From assembly GCA_025890175.1 (NCBI GenBank), contig JANPYM010000016.1, positions 186,001 to 250,000 on the forward strand: a stretch of DNA of 64,000 nt. Reading direction: 5' to 3'. Source of the stretch: Ciborinia camelliae. Lineage: Eukaryota > Ascomycota > Leotiomycetes > Helotiales > Sclerotiniaceae. The translations under genes and the position numbers were made by a program. Below are positions 40,422 through 52,203 of the stretch, piece by piece; position 1 is the first letter of the stretch; every line of letters starts with the position of its first letter. The notes beneath the pieces are model-generated. The model was not told the origin of the DNA, searched no databases, and was given only the letters and a program-made list of their open reading frames with translations.

Positions 40422-42287
40422 ATGTCCTCAACTTCAGAATTCACAAGGTTACACATAACCCCACTTAATCCCAACCTCCTCACTACCATAATACCTCCGT
40501 CAATCCTCCCCAATGCGAAGAACATCTCCTACCATACCCTCGAAACCTTCCCGGACAAAGCTTACGGCTTCGTCGAACTTCCCACCATGGACGCCGAAAA
40601 GTTAAAAAAGAAACTCCACGGTTCTATATTGAAAGGTTCAAAGATTCGTATCGAAACAGCCAGACCAGCGAAAGATTTAAGCCCAGTAGACGAGCCAGAA
40701 GAAGCCCCCAAACGACAAAGAGAGAAGAAAGACCCAAGCAAAAAGCGCAAACGGGGAGAGGAAACTATACCCGCTGCCGTAATTGGAGATAGGAAAGTTA
40801 AGAGAGGTTGGACTACAACTGCTGCGGATTTGAACAAGGCCAAGAGGGAATCGAAGGAACTTAAGAATGTTGTCAAGTCGAAATATACTACAAATGAGGA
40901 GTGTTTGTTCAAGACAATCTTACCGCCAAACATTGCTGCACACACCAAGGCTGCGAGTGGTGATAAATCGAGTAGGAAGAGCAAGAAGGGTAGAGGTACT
41001 ATTGTGCATGAGTTTGCTAAGAGTACAAAGTATGCCACCTTCTTAAGAACTAGTACTGGGGGGGCGAAAGTGAAGACCGCAGTGGAGTTTGTGGATGGGA
41101 AGGGATGGGTAGATGAAGATGGCAATGTAGTGGAAGAAGTGGTGAAAAAGACACGGAAGAACCAGGAATCACAAAAGGTCAAGAAGCCCTCCCAGGAAGA
41201 AGCAATGGACATAGTTAGTGGCAGTGCTTCAGAACAAGACAATTCTTCAGAAGAAGAATCTTCTTCGGATGAATCTGATTTTGAGGAGCGAGTGATGAAG
41301 AAAGTGAAGAAGGCAGCGGAAGTTGAGAGCAGCAGCTCATCAGACTCGGAGAGTTCTGCTGATGAAGACGAGTACATCAAGCCACAACCGATACATGAAA
41401 ACCATGTGCAGACAGAAACAGCCAAAGCTGTTGAAGTTCCAATCGAGACAGAGAATTCTTCAGATGGAGAAAGCTCATCGGAGGAGGAGGTGCCACATGT
41501 CGATTCAGACCAGCCAAAGATTTCTGAAGCTGAAGCTGAATCGGAGGATGATGCATCATCATCAGACTCTGACACATCATCGGATTCTGAGTCGTCGGAT
41601 TCCTCAGACGATTCCTCAGAAGGCGAAGACGCATCGTCTATCGCAGCCTCCCTTGAAAACCCCATCACATCCACACCATCAACCATGCCACCGCGAACCT
41701 CGCACATGACCCCAGAAGCTAAAACCGCCAGACCTCAGTCATCCTCTGGCCTGAGCATCAAGATACCCTCCCCCATCGTTCATGAAACGTCCATCCCCAC
41801 AGAGGTTCATCCCCTCGAAGCGCTCTATAAACGTCCCAAACCTAACACGGACTCCAAATCCGACGAGCCAAAACCCGAAACCAAGTCAACCGCCTTCAGT
41901 TTCTTTGGCGCTGATGACGAAGACTCCGATATTGGCGAGGAACCCAGTCAAATCCCCCTCACACCCTTCACTCAACGCGATATGGAATATCGCGGTGTGC
42001 GAAGTGCCGCCCCGACACCTGATACGGCCCATGTCAATAAAAGATTTGTCTGGCCGGGCGTCAACGACGACGAAGAAGATTACGAAGGCCATTCCCCCAC
42101 GCCGAAGGAGTCGACGGGCGGGAAAATCATCTTCAAGGAAAAGGACGCGGAGGTGGCGCCCGAGAGCGATTTCCAGAAATGGTTCTATGAGCATCGGGGA
42201 GAGAATACGAGAGGCTGGAAGAAGCGGAGAAAGGCTGTGGCTAAGGAACAGAGGCATCGGGAGAATAAGAAGAGGAGTCGTGTTTAG
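40422..42287 (+). CDS. RRM-containing acidic nucleolar protein (NOL8-like)
   Basis: Single exon, 621 residues. Residues 1-85 form a divergent RNA-recognition motif: strand RLHITPL, an RNP1-like AYGFVEL near 48-54, and the closing KGSKIRIETARP. A basic region (KRQREKKDPSKKRKRG) could target the nucleolus. The centre, about residues 265-410, is made of Ser/Asp/Glu blocks like those of Srp40/Nopp140-type proteins, which are substrates of casein kinase 2. The C-terminus carries FFGADDEDSDIGEE, RFVWPG, then DFQKWFYEHRGENTRGWKK RR-type ending, the part I associate with fungal NOL8-like ribosome-assembly factors. NOL8 itself works in pre-rRNA processing. The family call is moderate because the middle is low-complexity. 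Confidence 0.75.
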   Translation: MSSTSEFTRLHITPLNPNLLTTIIPPSILPNAKNISYHTLETFPDKAYGFVELPTMDAEKLKKKLHGSILKGSKIRIETARPAKDLSPVDEPEEAPKRQREKKDPSKKRKRGEETIPAAVIGDRKVKRGWTTTAADLNKAKRESKELKNVVKSKYTTNEECLFKTILPPNIAAHTKAASGDKSSRKSKKGRGTIVHEFAKSTKYATFLRTSTGGAKVKTAVEFVDGKGWVDEDGNVVEEVVKKTRKNQESQKVKKPSQEEAMDIVSGSASEQDNSSEEESSSDESDFEERVMKKVKKAAEVESSSSSDSESSADEDEYIKPQPIHENHVQTETAKAVEVPIETENSSDGESSSEEEVPHVDSDQPKISEAEAESEDDASSSDSDTSSDSESSDSSDDSSEGEDASSIAASLENPITSTPSTMPPRTSHMTPEAKTARPQSSSGLSIKIPSPIVHETSIPTEVHPLEALYKRPKPNTDSKSDEPKPETKSTAFSFFGADDEDSDIGEEPSQIPLTPFTQRDMEYRGVRSAAPTPDTAHVNKRFVWPGVNDDEEDYEGHSPTPKESTGGKIIFKEKDAEVAPESDFQKWFYEHRGENTRGWKKRRKAVAKEQRHRENKKRSRV

Positions 42288-42540
42288 TTTGGTTTGGGGG
42301 GTTTCTTGCCTTGCCTTGCCTTGCCCTTGGGGACTTTGTATTTATTTACGTACGTACATACGTACCTACCTACCTAGTCGTGCATGAATCTCCTTGGTCA
42401 TATACATAGGTACCTTACATACATAATGAATGAATCGTCAATCGTCGAATTTTGAATCTTGAATCTCTCATCCTGTCTGTATGTTAAAGTTGGTCTTGGT
42501 CTTGGTCTTGGTATATCTATATCTATATCTATATCTTCTT

Positions 42541-42785
42541 AGGTAGGTAGGTAGTAAGTAGGTAGTAAGTAGGTAGTAAGTAGGTAGTAAGTAGGTAGTA
42601 AGTAGGTAGTAAGTAGGTAGTAAGTAGGTAGTAAGTAGGTAGTAAGTAGGTAGTAAGTAGTAGGTAGGAAGTAGTAGGTAGGAAGTAGTAGGTAGGAAGT
42701 AGTAGGTAGGAAGTAGTAGGTAGGAAGTAGTAGGTAGGAAGTAGTAGGTAGGAAGTAGTATGTAGGAAGTAGTAGGTAGGAAGTA
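42541..42785. repeat. Two adjoining minisatellites, 11-bp then 14-bp units
   Basis: The left part (about 42541-42660) is built of GTAGGTAGTAA, roughly ten copies. The right part (about 42655-42785) is built of GTAGTAGGTAGGAA, roughly nine copies with one ATG variant. Both derive from the GTAG word common in this genome and give repeat-only frames on the minus strand. Confidence 0.9.
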
Positions 42786-43280
42786 TATAGTATAATACCC
42801 AACTACATTTTGATCGTTATTATATTATTCATGTTAATGTTCATGTTCATGTTCATGTTAATGTTAATGTCACAGTTAAAAACATCACAGCAGCACATCA
42901 CAGCACATCACAGCAGCACATCACAGCAGCACATCACATCAATCACAGAACAGAACAACCCCAAAATGGCGAAAAACGGAAACGGAAACGGAAACCCCAA
43001 GGCATGTTTTTTTGGGGGTTGGTGGGTGGGTGGGTACCTAGGTATGTAAAAAGTTCATAGTTCATAAAAACTCCCTCGCTTGTTTGCTTGCTACCTTGCT
43101 GCTACCTTGCTTGCTATTGCATCAATACTTTTATTTTGGTTTCTTTTGGGTAAAGAAAATAGGAAAGGAAAAGAAAGGAAATACAATGGCTTGCTTGAAT
43201 GAATCAATGAAACTACTCTTCCCCATTAAACTCTGCTCATCTCTCCATCTCAGCATCTCAGCATCTCAGCATCGCATCAA

Positions 43281-43336
43281 GTTGCTGGTTGCTGGTTGCT
43301 GGTTGCTGGTTGCTGGTTGCTGGTTGCTGGTTGCTG
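43281..43336. repeat. 7-bp tandem repeat, 8 exact copies
   Basis: GTTGCTG repeated eight times without error, suggesting recent slippage expansion. Intergenic. Confidence 0.95.
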
Positions 43337-44651
43337 GATAGCAATGATATCCTTCCTCCTCCGCATTATATGAGTATGAGTATGGGTTTTATCTCTTCCC
43401 CTTTCTTTCTCTCCCCCTTTCTTTCTTCCTTTCTTTCTTCCTTCCTCCCTTACTTCCCTCCTCTCTTCAATATTCTTCGATTTTCTTTGCTGATTCAATA
43501 AGGTAAGTAAGTAAGTGCATGCATGTGTATTTATGTGCACCATTTTCAAATCTGTAACGACGGGATGGGATTGTTGTGCTGCACTGTACTGCTGCACTGT
43601 ACTGCTGGACTGTACTGCTGGACTGTACTGGACTGGACTGTTAACAGTAGGTACTGTCATGTGTGTATATAAGTAAACCGTTTGGACTTGTTTTGAGTGT
43701 GTGTGTGTGTGTGGGTGTTTCGCTGTGTCTTTGTCTTTGTTTGGTATGATATTCCATCATATCATATGAAGCGTGCCGTGCAGATAGTATGTGCAGTGCA
43801 GATAGTATAGTATAGTATAGTATCGTTCATCGCATCGCATCGCACCGCATCATATTGTATTATTTGTATTCATGTCTCTCGAATGGAATGGAACAGAATA
43901 TGTATAATATGATCGGATAGAATAGAATAGTACCTATGTACACTTCATCATCATCCAGCATGTAAAGACCAGGTGTTATTTTTTGTTCTCTCCTCTTTTT
44001 GGAACGAGTGAGTGAAGTGAATGAATGAAAATGTAAGTGAAACTGAAAGTGAAACGCCTTCCCAAAGCTGTATCCTGAAGAACCAACGAACTTGAAGGGG
44101 AAATTCCAAATGAATGTCTTGTGCTTTTGTGTCTCTGTCTCTGCCATCCGATCGATCACTAGTGGTAATCATATCCGCGCCCAGCCTTTTTGTAATAGCA
44201 AATCGTAAAGATCGGATTTTGGTAACTTTTTGTTTTGTTTTGATTTTTGGGGGGTTTTGTTTTGTTTTGTTTTGTTTTGCCCAAAGCCCGAGTGCCAATC
44301 GCGCAGAATGAATGGAAAGTAAAAAACTCCGAATAACTCCAGGTGTAAGGAAAAGTAAACCCCAGGTGGTGTCAAAGAAATAGTCGTACAGGGTATTGAG
44401 TGGGTATTCAAACAGTGGGTTGAGGTTGTTGAGGTGGTCCGATATAGAATTCTTCTCTGTCTTTCATCTGTTCCTTGGCCAGGGGTACAGTGCGAGATGA
44501 AAGAGGGAGATGAAAGGTACCTTGGATGAGATGATGGTGAGAATAAAGGTAGGTTGGAGGAAATGTAAAGAATTGTGGTATTTTAGATGACTGTTCGTCC
44601 CCTAGATGAAATCCAGGTGACTATGAAGTTCGGAGAGAAGATTTAGGAAGA

Positions 44652-47600
44652 CTAATCGTATGCTCGACCTTTGCCTTTGCCATTTCCAGTATAGTAGGTT
44701 GCTGGCAAAGTTTCTGCATTCATGCTATCTCGGTAGGGATTTCGGGAGCCAGGGGTATCAGCTAAGTCAACATTCTCTAAAGTAGAAGTTCCACCTGGAC
44801 TCATGTCGGAAACTGGGCTACCACTCGCAAACTGTGATCGTTGATAATGGTCAGTTGCATGTGGTGGACTCATGTCGGAAACTGGACTACCACTCGCAAA
44901 CTGTGATGGTTGATAAGGGTCAGTTACATGTGGTCTTTGACGTGAAGCATTGTTGCTACTGCTGCCGGCCATGGAAGGACCAGCTTCAACATTGTCATCA
45001 TGAGAGCCATACTCCTTAAGCTTGCCCCCCACAACACGCTTATGTAGAATCTTTGGTCTATGACCAAGACCGAGAGGTGAAGGTTGTCCTGTTGATATCT
45101 GTTGACTTGCATGGCTAAGACTCTTCTCTAGCTTTTCCAAGGGACCTTCTGTCTCTACACGCTTGAGCTTTGGCATTGGCATCGGCATAGGTGGCATGGG
45201 TGGTGGAATTGCCATGTCCAAATCAATTGTGGAACCCATGCCAGACACACTTGGACTAGTTGGTAGGTGTTGTAGACCTGTAGGTCCACGATACAAGGGG
45301 TGAGGACCTGGTATCATGTAAGAATAAACAGATGCTTGTGAAGGTGCTGCGGACTCGATTGAAACCCGATCTCCTTGAAAAATGTCTGTGATATCTAGAG
45401 TTGTCTATAACAAACAAAGATCAGTATTGCTTCTACAATATGCTATGATGATAGGATTGGTTGAAAGAACTTGAACTTACTTCAGGCACATCACTCTCTC
45501 CGAGGAGACTCTTCATAGCTTGCTCTCGATGGACAGCAGCTACGAGTAGACTCTCTCTACTTCTTGCCGATGTTGATCGCTCCGGTATGGGTCTGCGCAG
45601 AGGCGCCTTGGGAGTAGCCGCAATGGCTTGGGCATCTGTAATCGCGAGTCCAATTGGAGGAAGTCTGTTTATATCATTTGGGCTTTCATAGTCATTGGCA
45701 GCAAAATCATTAACATGCCTTGGCGTTGTTGGGTTCAAGACCGCTTGTGGCAAAGGAGTTAGTGGTGTTGTAGGAGATGCTACTATAAAACCAGCATTGT
45801 CAGCTTCTGGATTTTGCATTCTTGGTTGAAAATATGATCTTTCCCCAATTCCATGGACAGGAATTTTTGTAAAGCCATGATGATCCGTTGGACCTCGTTG
45901 AAATTTCTTCAAGGTTGGTCTAACGGCCCCTGCCAAAGGGGGTTGGACCCTTTGAGGGGTGTCAAAGACAGAGAAGGCTTGTTGTCGAGGGATATGAGCA
46001 CCAGAAAGCATCTCAAAAGATCTGGGGACATGAAGGCCGCCCTCCAGGTCTGCATTAGCATTACGTCCGAGACTTCCATCAACAATTTCTCTACTTCCAA
46101 CGCGTCTTCTAAAGCCTTGAGGCTGCCGAACATTTCTACGTACGAACATTGTAACGAAAGCTGCACCCCCCGCAGCCATGAGGAGCACACTTAAAACAAA
46201 CCACCAGATTACTGGAACACTGATAACCGTAGGAGAGAACTGCGTGCTTGCACTCTTGATACCGATCATAACTCCTATGCAGGCTGTGGTGGATAGGATT
46301 GAAAATTGGGTCACCCCAATGGCTACCCAGCAATTTGAACTCAGTCGCTTTAAAAACTCAAGGCTCCATTTATCATTTGGAGGGAGACGTCTCACTAGAT
46401 GTGGTTCTGCTAAGCGCCTTTCCATTGCTAATCTTTGCTCCTGCTTGCGGGCCGTGAATTGAGCTCTGGCTTCTGCTGTGACTCTGATAGGAAGGGGATC
46501 ACGCTGGGCGGGTCGAGGAGGTAGCTCTGCGGGAAATGCCTTGGATTTGGCCACATTAGTTCTCACCGTACTTGATTGTTGGCAACCGTTATACGTAGAC
46601 AGAAACAGACCGGTGTGCATATCACTTAAGCCTGAGTAAAGTGAGTTCTCTGATATAGCCGAAACATTGGTCGCGTCTGGCGAAAATTTGCGGTTTTTAT
46701 GCTTCTTCTTGGTCGAACCTAACGCAGCAGCTTTGCTGCTTGAGAGCGCTCGCAATTGAGGGGCATTGTTATCTGAAGAAACCACGGCATTGTAGGGCAC
46801 GGTGTTAGTGAATGATATGATGCTTGAATTTGTGAAGTTGGGGGTAGTATTGCTACCCGGGCCTTTGGCTACCAACACTGGAAGTTGACCAACTTGATGT
46901 GCGCGAGGTTCAGCGATTGTAGGCGATCCCATTTTAGCGGCCTTGGTACCACCGCGCACCGAGTACGATGGCGATTGGTTATAATCATCGTGCATGCGAA
47001 TATTCGGTGGAGTATCTCCACGCCGGTTCTGGCTCGGTATTTCATTTGCTGTATGAAAGTCATCATTGGCGTATGTGTCAAGTTCATTTGTACTGACGCT
47101 AAGTCCACGAGAATGACTGTCTTGCAATTGGTTTCTGGTAATATCATAATTATGGGGTGAAAAGGCCGAAGCCTTTTGGCTGTCTAGAAAACCGGACGAA
47201 CTGGTCTCTATCGGAGAGCTTGAAGTCTTAGAGACTTCGCTATTATCTCCGGGTGTAATAAGGTATTGAAAAAGATCACCATTCGAACTAGCGTTGCCTT
47301 GAATCAACTCCCTTTGCTTGAAATGATCAAGTCCCTTAGAGAAAGCTCCCCGAGCCATAATTATTGACCTGCTGTTAGACTTGAGAAGTGTTAGTAGACT
47401 CGGGTTTCAAGGTTTGTAATAGATATTGTAAAGTGATGGCTTACTCTTCTGGTGCGCGCGCCGCGACTTGAAGCTCCTAAATCTTCTGAGGTGGATGATA
47501 CATCGTGGCTAGCATCTTCGAAAGGGTTGTCAACATTCTGCCGCGATCTAACTGCTCTTTCTGGTTGACTCGCCGGATCTCCTCTCTTTCTTGCGTCCAT
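44652..47600 (-). CDS. Large fungal membrane protein of unknown function, two predicted helices
   Basis: Three exons (47600-47445, 47379-45481, 45404-44652) give 935 residues. I do not recognise a named family. The long N-terminal part (1-400) is Ser/Asn-rich and likely disordered, with a basic cluster KKKHKNRKF. Then come an amphipathic Arg/Glu-rich segment (TARKQEQRLAMERRLAEPH), two hydrophobic helices at about 403-426 (VAIGVTQFSILSTTACIGVM) and 440-464 (VPVIWWFVLSVLLMAAGG), and a basic stop-transfer MFVRRNVRQP. The C-terminal 470 residues are Pro/Ser-rich, with a Met/Pro stretch and a 23-residue tandem duplication. Both introns keep phase 0. The 5' flank is a degenerate minisatellite. A hairpin-topology membrane anchor with two cytosolic arms is my inference. 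Confidence 0.7.
44797..44934 (-). repeat. 69-bp in-frame tandem duplication in the membrane-protein gene
   Basis: Two adjacent copies (44797-44865 and 44866-44934) differ at about 4 of 69 positions and encode a 23-residue block twice, each ending in QFASGSPVSDMSP. Confidence 0.95.
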
Positions 47601-47639
47601 ACTGCTACAGATTCGTATATGTGAGTATTGTTATAGATT

Positions 47640-47970
47640 CGTATCCGTGATGCTATTGATGGACGTAAAGAGGGACCCGTAGAGAGAGCGCGATCTGTAG
47701 ACAGCAATCCGTGGAGAGAGCGCGATCCGTAGAGAGCAATCTGTAGAGAGCAATCCGCAGAGAGAGAGACCGAGAGAGCGCGATACGTAGACAGCAATCC
47801 GTAGGGGGAGAGAACGCGATCCGTAGAGAGAAATCTGTAGAGAGCAATCCGTAGAGAAAGAGAGTGATCCGTGTAGAGATAGCGCGATCCGTAGACAGCA
47901 ACCTGGAGAGAGCAACCTGTAGAGAGCAACCTGTAGAGAACAACCTGTAGACAGCAATCCGTAGAAAGCA
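47640..47970. repeat. Degenerate minisatellite immediately upstream of the membrane-protein gene
   Basis: About 330 bp built from interleaved words such as GCAATCCGTAGAGA, GCGCGATCCGTAGAGA and GCAACCTGTAGAGA, with unit length near 12-18 bp. It starts about 40 bp upstream of the ATG at 47600, so it lies in the promoter or 5' leader. Minus-strand frames across it are repeat artefacts. Confidence 0.8.
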
Positions 47971-49261
47971 GTCGTTAGCAGCTATATGCGAGATATGGAC
48001 AGGAGCTATCGTAGTTTCGGGGGTGGGGATAGAGGCAGTCAGAATTCATCAGGGGGATCTTTAGGTATAAGCGAAACCAATCGTGTGGCACAATTTTTGA
48101 CCAGAGATATAGTTTGTCTCAAAGGCAGCAGATGGGGATTGTAAATCAATAGGATAAAGGTTGATGTCGATGGATGCTGCCGTTGACGCTTGAAGATGGT
48201 GGGGGATGTAAACCTGGGGATTCTATATTATCCGAAGCGGGAAGCCGGTGGGTCCATTCAAGATACACAAAGAATATCAAATTGTATTTTCTTAAGACAA
48301 ATGTCTTCGGTGGGGTGAATTCCTTCAAGTCACTACTACAATTGGTATGCTAGTTTGCCGGTTTGCCGATGTGATAAGGAAGGAGGTGAATTTGGGAATT
48401 GTATTCATGTGAGCACTGGGGGATAGCTATCCCTAATTCTATCAGGATGCCAGCAAGAACGGCGAGAAGGTGAGCTTGTTATGTGAAGATGAGCCTCGTC
48501 ATTGTTTACATTGACTGGAACTAGTCAACCAGCAGGATGCAATTTTATATCGGCAATACCCGGAGCTGTTGTTGCCCTGTTGCCATCACCAATCTTATTT
48601 AAATTTTATATGAAGAAGTTTTGCACTATCAATTCTTTCTCTATTGAGTCACTGTTTCTCAAAGACTTCAAAAAGAAAGGCTCAGACTGATCACTGTCTA
48701 CAATTTAACCCTTATTACTTTTTGAAGAATTTTGCACTCATCTTCCTCTCGATCTGAGATGGCGAGGCTACTTGACAAGGCTAGTTCATCTTAACTTGAA
48801 CTGTTGGGTATGGAATCTAAATTGGAGATTTCAAGGGGAATGCATGAAGTACCCAACGCCTGCCTACCCTTTGCTCATTATTTACAATATAATACAAGAC
48901 AGGACAGCCAGCATAAGCGGGATCTATATCAAAGCTAAGCAGAAACTTCCTATCCAAACCACTCTACCTTATCACCTACACATTTGGTGATAGCAAGTCA
49001 TACTTGACACATCTTTCAACCTACGTATATTGTTAGCATTTGGGAAGTGATTGCTAATCATAAGAAATCAGGATGAAGGGATTACAAAACTATAATAAAA
49101 GCAGAGGTTGTGTAGTACAAGTGGGAGAAAGGGGGGTTCTAGCTTGGCATGGGCTCGGCATTGATGCCAAGCTATATACAACATAAAGAGTGTTGAGTTG
49201 GCAGAGTTTAAAAAAAGGAGGGGGGTGCCAATCCCAAAAAGTAAGGGGAGTGTAAGGATAT
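47971..49261. other. Intergenic, no gene seen
   Basis: 1.3-kb spacer between the divergent upstream end of the membrane-protein gene and the 3' end of the ABC1 kinase gene. Short frames show no similarity. A poly-A/G patch (AAAAAAAGGAGGGGGG-like) is near 49210-49226. Confidence 0.5.
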
Positions 49262-51586
49262 CTAGACACAGCCTAGATAATGTTGTATAACATGCTGATT
49301 TGAGCAGGAGGCATGGGCCAATCCAATTTGGAACATTGGCTGCCGATCACTAGCCAACTGCCAGACCCATGGAACATGAATATGGTTGACAAATATTTCA
49401 CCAAAATAGAAGGTAGTTGTGATAAGTGGAAGGGTGGTGCAGACATGACAGTTGAGAACAAAACAGAAGAGAAGAAAGGAAGGCAAAGAAATAGGGAACA
49501 TACATCTTCAATGGAAGCTTGCAAGAACTTTCTAGCTTCTAAACCTGCCCAAACCTTCAATATAGAGAAATCACCTTGTCGTAACATTCCACCTCCACTC
49601 TGTGCTCCCAATTCTCTCAGAATTGGTAGTGCAGAAGAGAGCAAGTCAATATTAGGATTAAGACTCCTGCCAATGCCCTCTAGCAACAAAATGCTGATGA
49701 CCACATTGACAAAATCCCCCTCCATCCGAACATGATGAGTTCGAACCATCGAGAGGACCTCATTTAGTATGTCCCCTATCTTCATGTTTCCCAATGCTAA
49801 TGTACGACTCTTGACTCCTAGGACAAGATGTTGCATTTTAAGAGAATAAATCTCTTCATCGATGACTGCATCAGGTTGTCGGCACCTTTGACACATCAAA
49901 TGACCTGCTTTATAGCCATCAAATTCAGCAACAGCCTTAAAAAGATCAAGGAAGTTCCTTCGATTAGTTGCATTTAGTTCTGTGACTAGGCCTGTATCAA
50001 TGAAGATCAATTGAGGTCGGAATCCTTCTTTATCAAGTTTTGAAAGTTCTGCTTCCCATGCTTGAGGATTCTTTTTGTGCCGGTATGGCTGAAGTCTCGC
50101 CAGTACTTGTTCAGTAACATCTGGTTGAGACTGTGGATCTTCGTCTTTATGTTTTCTGAAAGGGAGGTTGGGCTTCTCAGATTGGTAAAAGCGGACCATG
50201 ATATTACCTGGATGAAGGTCGGCATGGATAAAATTATCAATTAGTAACATGCGTAAGAATGCATCCAACCCTTCATCTGCAATATCCTGTTGAAATACTC
50301 CACCACCATTTTCCATAAAGTCAGATAATGGTATACCCTGTGCAAATTCCTCTACCAGTACTTGTCTTGTGGTGAACTGAGTATATGGGAACGGGAACCA
50401 TGCTGTTGTTCTCGATTTGAAATTCTTTCGGAAGATTGATAAATTTGCAGCTTCAATTCTAAGATCTAGCTGCAATCTCATCATTTGTCCAAACTGATCG
50501 ACTTCATCTGGGAATGATAGCCACTCAAATGTAGGAATCAAATTGATTGCTGAAGCAAAGACCCACATAATCCGTAGATCTCGTCTAACAACCCTTTCTA
50601 CCCCTGGATGGAGAACCTTGATAGCAACATAACTTGATGGAACTCTTTGTGGTGTACTCTTAATTAATGTATCAACATTTTTACGCACATTTCGTCGTAG
50701 ATTTGTGGGCTCTTGAAGATCTGGATCTCCTGGTGTTGCCAACCCAGGTTTCAGCTTTGCCTTGTAAACTTGTGCTATAGCTCCCACTCCCAGAGGCTTT
50801 TCCTCGAATTCTTCAAATATATCTTCAAAGGGTCGGCCGTCAAATGCTCTGCTTATAATTCTTTTGGTGTCATGTAACGAGTGCGCGGGTGCATTGGAAT
50901 GGAGTTGTGACATGATCTCGCACATCTGCATAGGGAAGATATCTGATCTAGAGGCGGCCCATTGTCCAAGCTAAGAAGTCAGCGAAAACCAGCCCAAGGG
51001 GAATTGGATGCTATACCTTAATAAATGCAGGCCCGGCTCGTTCCATGGCCTTAACTAAGAACCTGTACCACCATAAAGTACCTGTCCGCTCATTATCTCG
51101 CATTTTATCCCTAGGTCCAAAATATGCAGCAGGTATAGTAATGATAACTGGAACGAATATAACCACAAGGTGTAGGAAGCGTATGCTTGTGCAGAGTGGT
51201 TCCCATAGATAGGCATCTAGGAAATAGATTATACTATCTTTTAGTCGTCGAAGCCCATGAACATCATCGCCAACCTTCTTACTGATTTCCTCCCTTGATG
51301 CCTCCAGCATTCGCGCCTCTGCAGTCATCTCGGTTCCACCATTATCCTTTTCTGATAGCCGGACAAACATAGCCGGACTCAAGCTCGCTGCAGCTGCCAG
51401 TATTAAGCCCTTCTTCTGCGGAGGAGATTTGAATTGCCATTTCCCCCATCCCCCCCCTCCTCTGCCGCCTCCATTTCTATATGACTGTCTTGTCGCTAGT
51501 TGAATGTTCCGATATTGAATCGAGGGTCGTATTCTTGGAAGGGTCTGACGAAGACATGTTCGACCTATGGCCAAAAACATCCTCAT
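49262..51586 (-). CDS. Mitochondrial ABC1/UbiB-family atypical kinase (ADCK2/MCP2-like)
   Basis: Exons 51586-51017 and 50970-49504 are secure; a 33-nt last exon (49294-49262) after a 209-nt intron is probable, giving about 689 residues. The N-terminus is basic (RTCLRQTLPRIRPSIQYRN) and mitochondrial-looking, with a hydrophobic segment FLHLVVIFVPVIITIPAAYF near 140-165. The ABC1 signature KxGQ is formed across the first intron as AFIK-LGQWAASRSDIFP. The kinase-like core follows: GVGAIAQVYKA in place of a P-loop, a lysine in YVAIKVLHPG (about 308), HADLHPGNIMV (about 439-449) and DTG at 515-517 instead of DFG. The DTG variant and insert layout fit the ADCK2/yeast Mcp2 branch, tied to mitochondrial lipid and coenzyme Q homeostasis. 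Divergent from cytochrome c heme lyase. Confidence 0.9.
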
Positions 51587-52203
51587 CTTCCTTCATACAA
51601 AGATTAGTTTGTTCTAGTACCTGAGTGCTATCGAGGCTCCATCGGTGTTTGTTGGTTGTTAACAGGTTGGGGTAAATTCAAGGCGACCCTTCACAGAAGT
51701 AGCAGAAACGCCAATGAAGTAGATGAGTCAGTGACGTCAGGATTCATTTACAACATTTCTTCAATTTAACTTCTCAAATCATATAATTTAGATCACATGA
51801 CAAACTGACATACTAATCGCGAAAAAAGAATCATTTGAGGAAGATCAAATTTGAGGATATATTATTTATTGAATTTTATATTGATTTCTTTCACCTTGCG
51901 CGCATTTGTCCGATGTCATTAATTGTACTTAAGGACCCATGTAATTTCGGTGAGCAGCGGAAGCAGCCGTTTCTCGCCGGTTTTGGCAGAAAAATTCATT
52001 GAATGGCAGAATTGGTCCCGACCCTCTCTCCTCTTTCCCCTCCTCTTCCCTTCGAATCACAGTGAAGTTAATTCCAATAATAAAGAGACGTTCGTTCATT
52101 CCTCAAATATTCTACTGAGGAATTATATATTTTTCCCATCTACAACATCCATATCCAAACTTAAAACCACACAAATTGATTGTTCTTATTTCTCATAAAC
52201 AAT
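51587..52203. promoter_or_regulatory. Divergent promoter between the ABC1 kinase and heme lyase genes
   Basis: 617-bp shared 5' region of two nuclear genes for mitochondrial proteins. It is moderately AT-rich with a CT-rich stretch (about 52020-52050) upstream of the heme lyase ATG. No HAP-type CCAAT site was identified with confidence. Confidence 0.45.

Larger units (their letters stand above)
42288..44651. other. 2.4-kb minisatellite-rich intergenic region
   Basis: Spacer between two convergent genes. Besides the arrays annotated separately, it holds CTTGC repeats (42305-42330), TATATC repeats (42515-42537), ATGTTC repeats (42830-42870), CAGCACATCA repeats (42885-42945), CTGTACTG repeats (43580-43640), GTGT runs (43697-43713), a TAGTA tract (43800-43822) and TTTTG repeats (44225-44280). 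No gene is supported; frames here are repeat-encoded. Confidence 0.7.

Noticed and set aside
42539..42802. Minus-strand frame of Tyr/Leu/Pro/Thr repeats
   Set aside because: It is entirely the translation of the GTAGGTAGTAA and GTAGTAGGTAGGAA minisatellites.
47477..47957. Three overlapping minus-strand frames rich in Ser, Leu and Arg
   Set aside because: They arise from the degenerate minisatellite upstream of the membrane-protein gene; all three frames are open because unit lengths vary.
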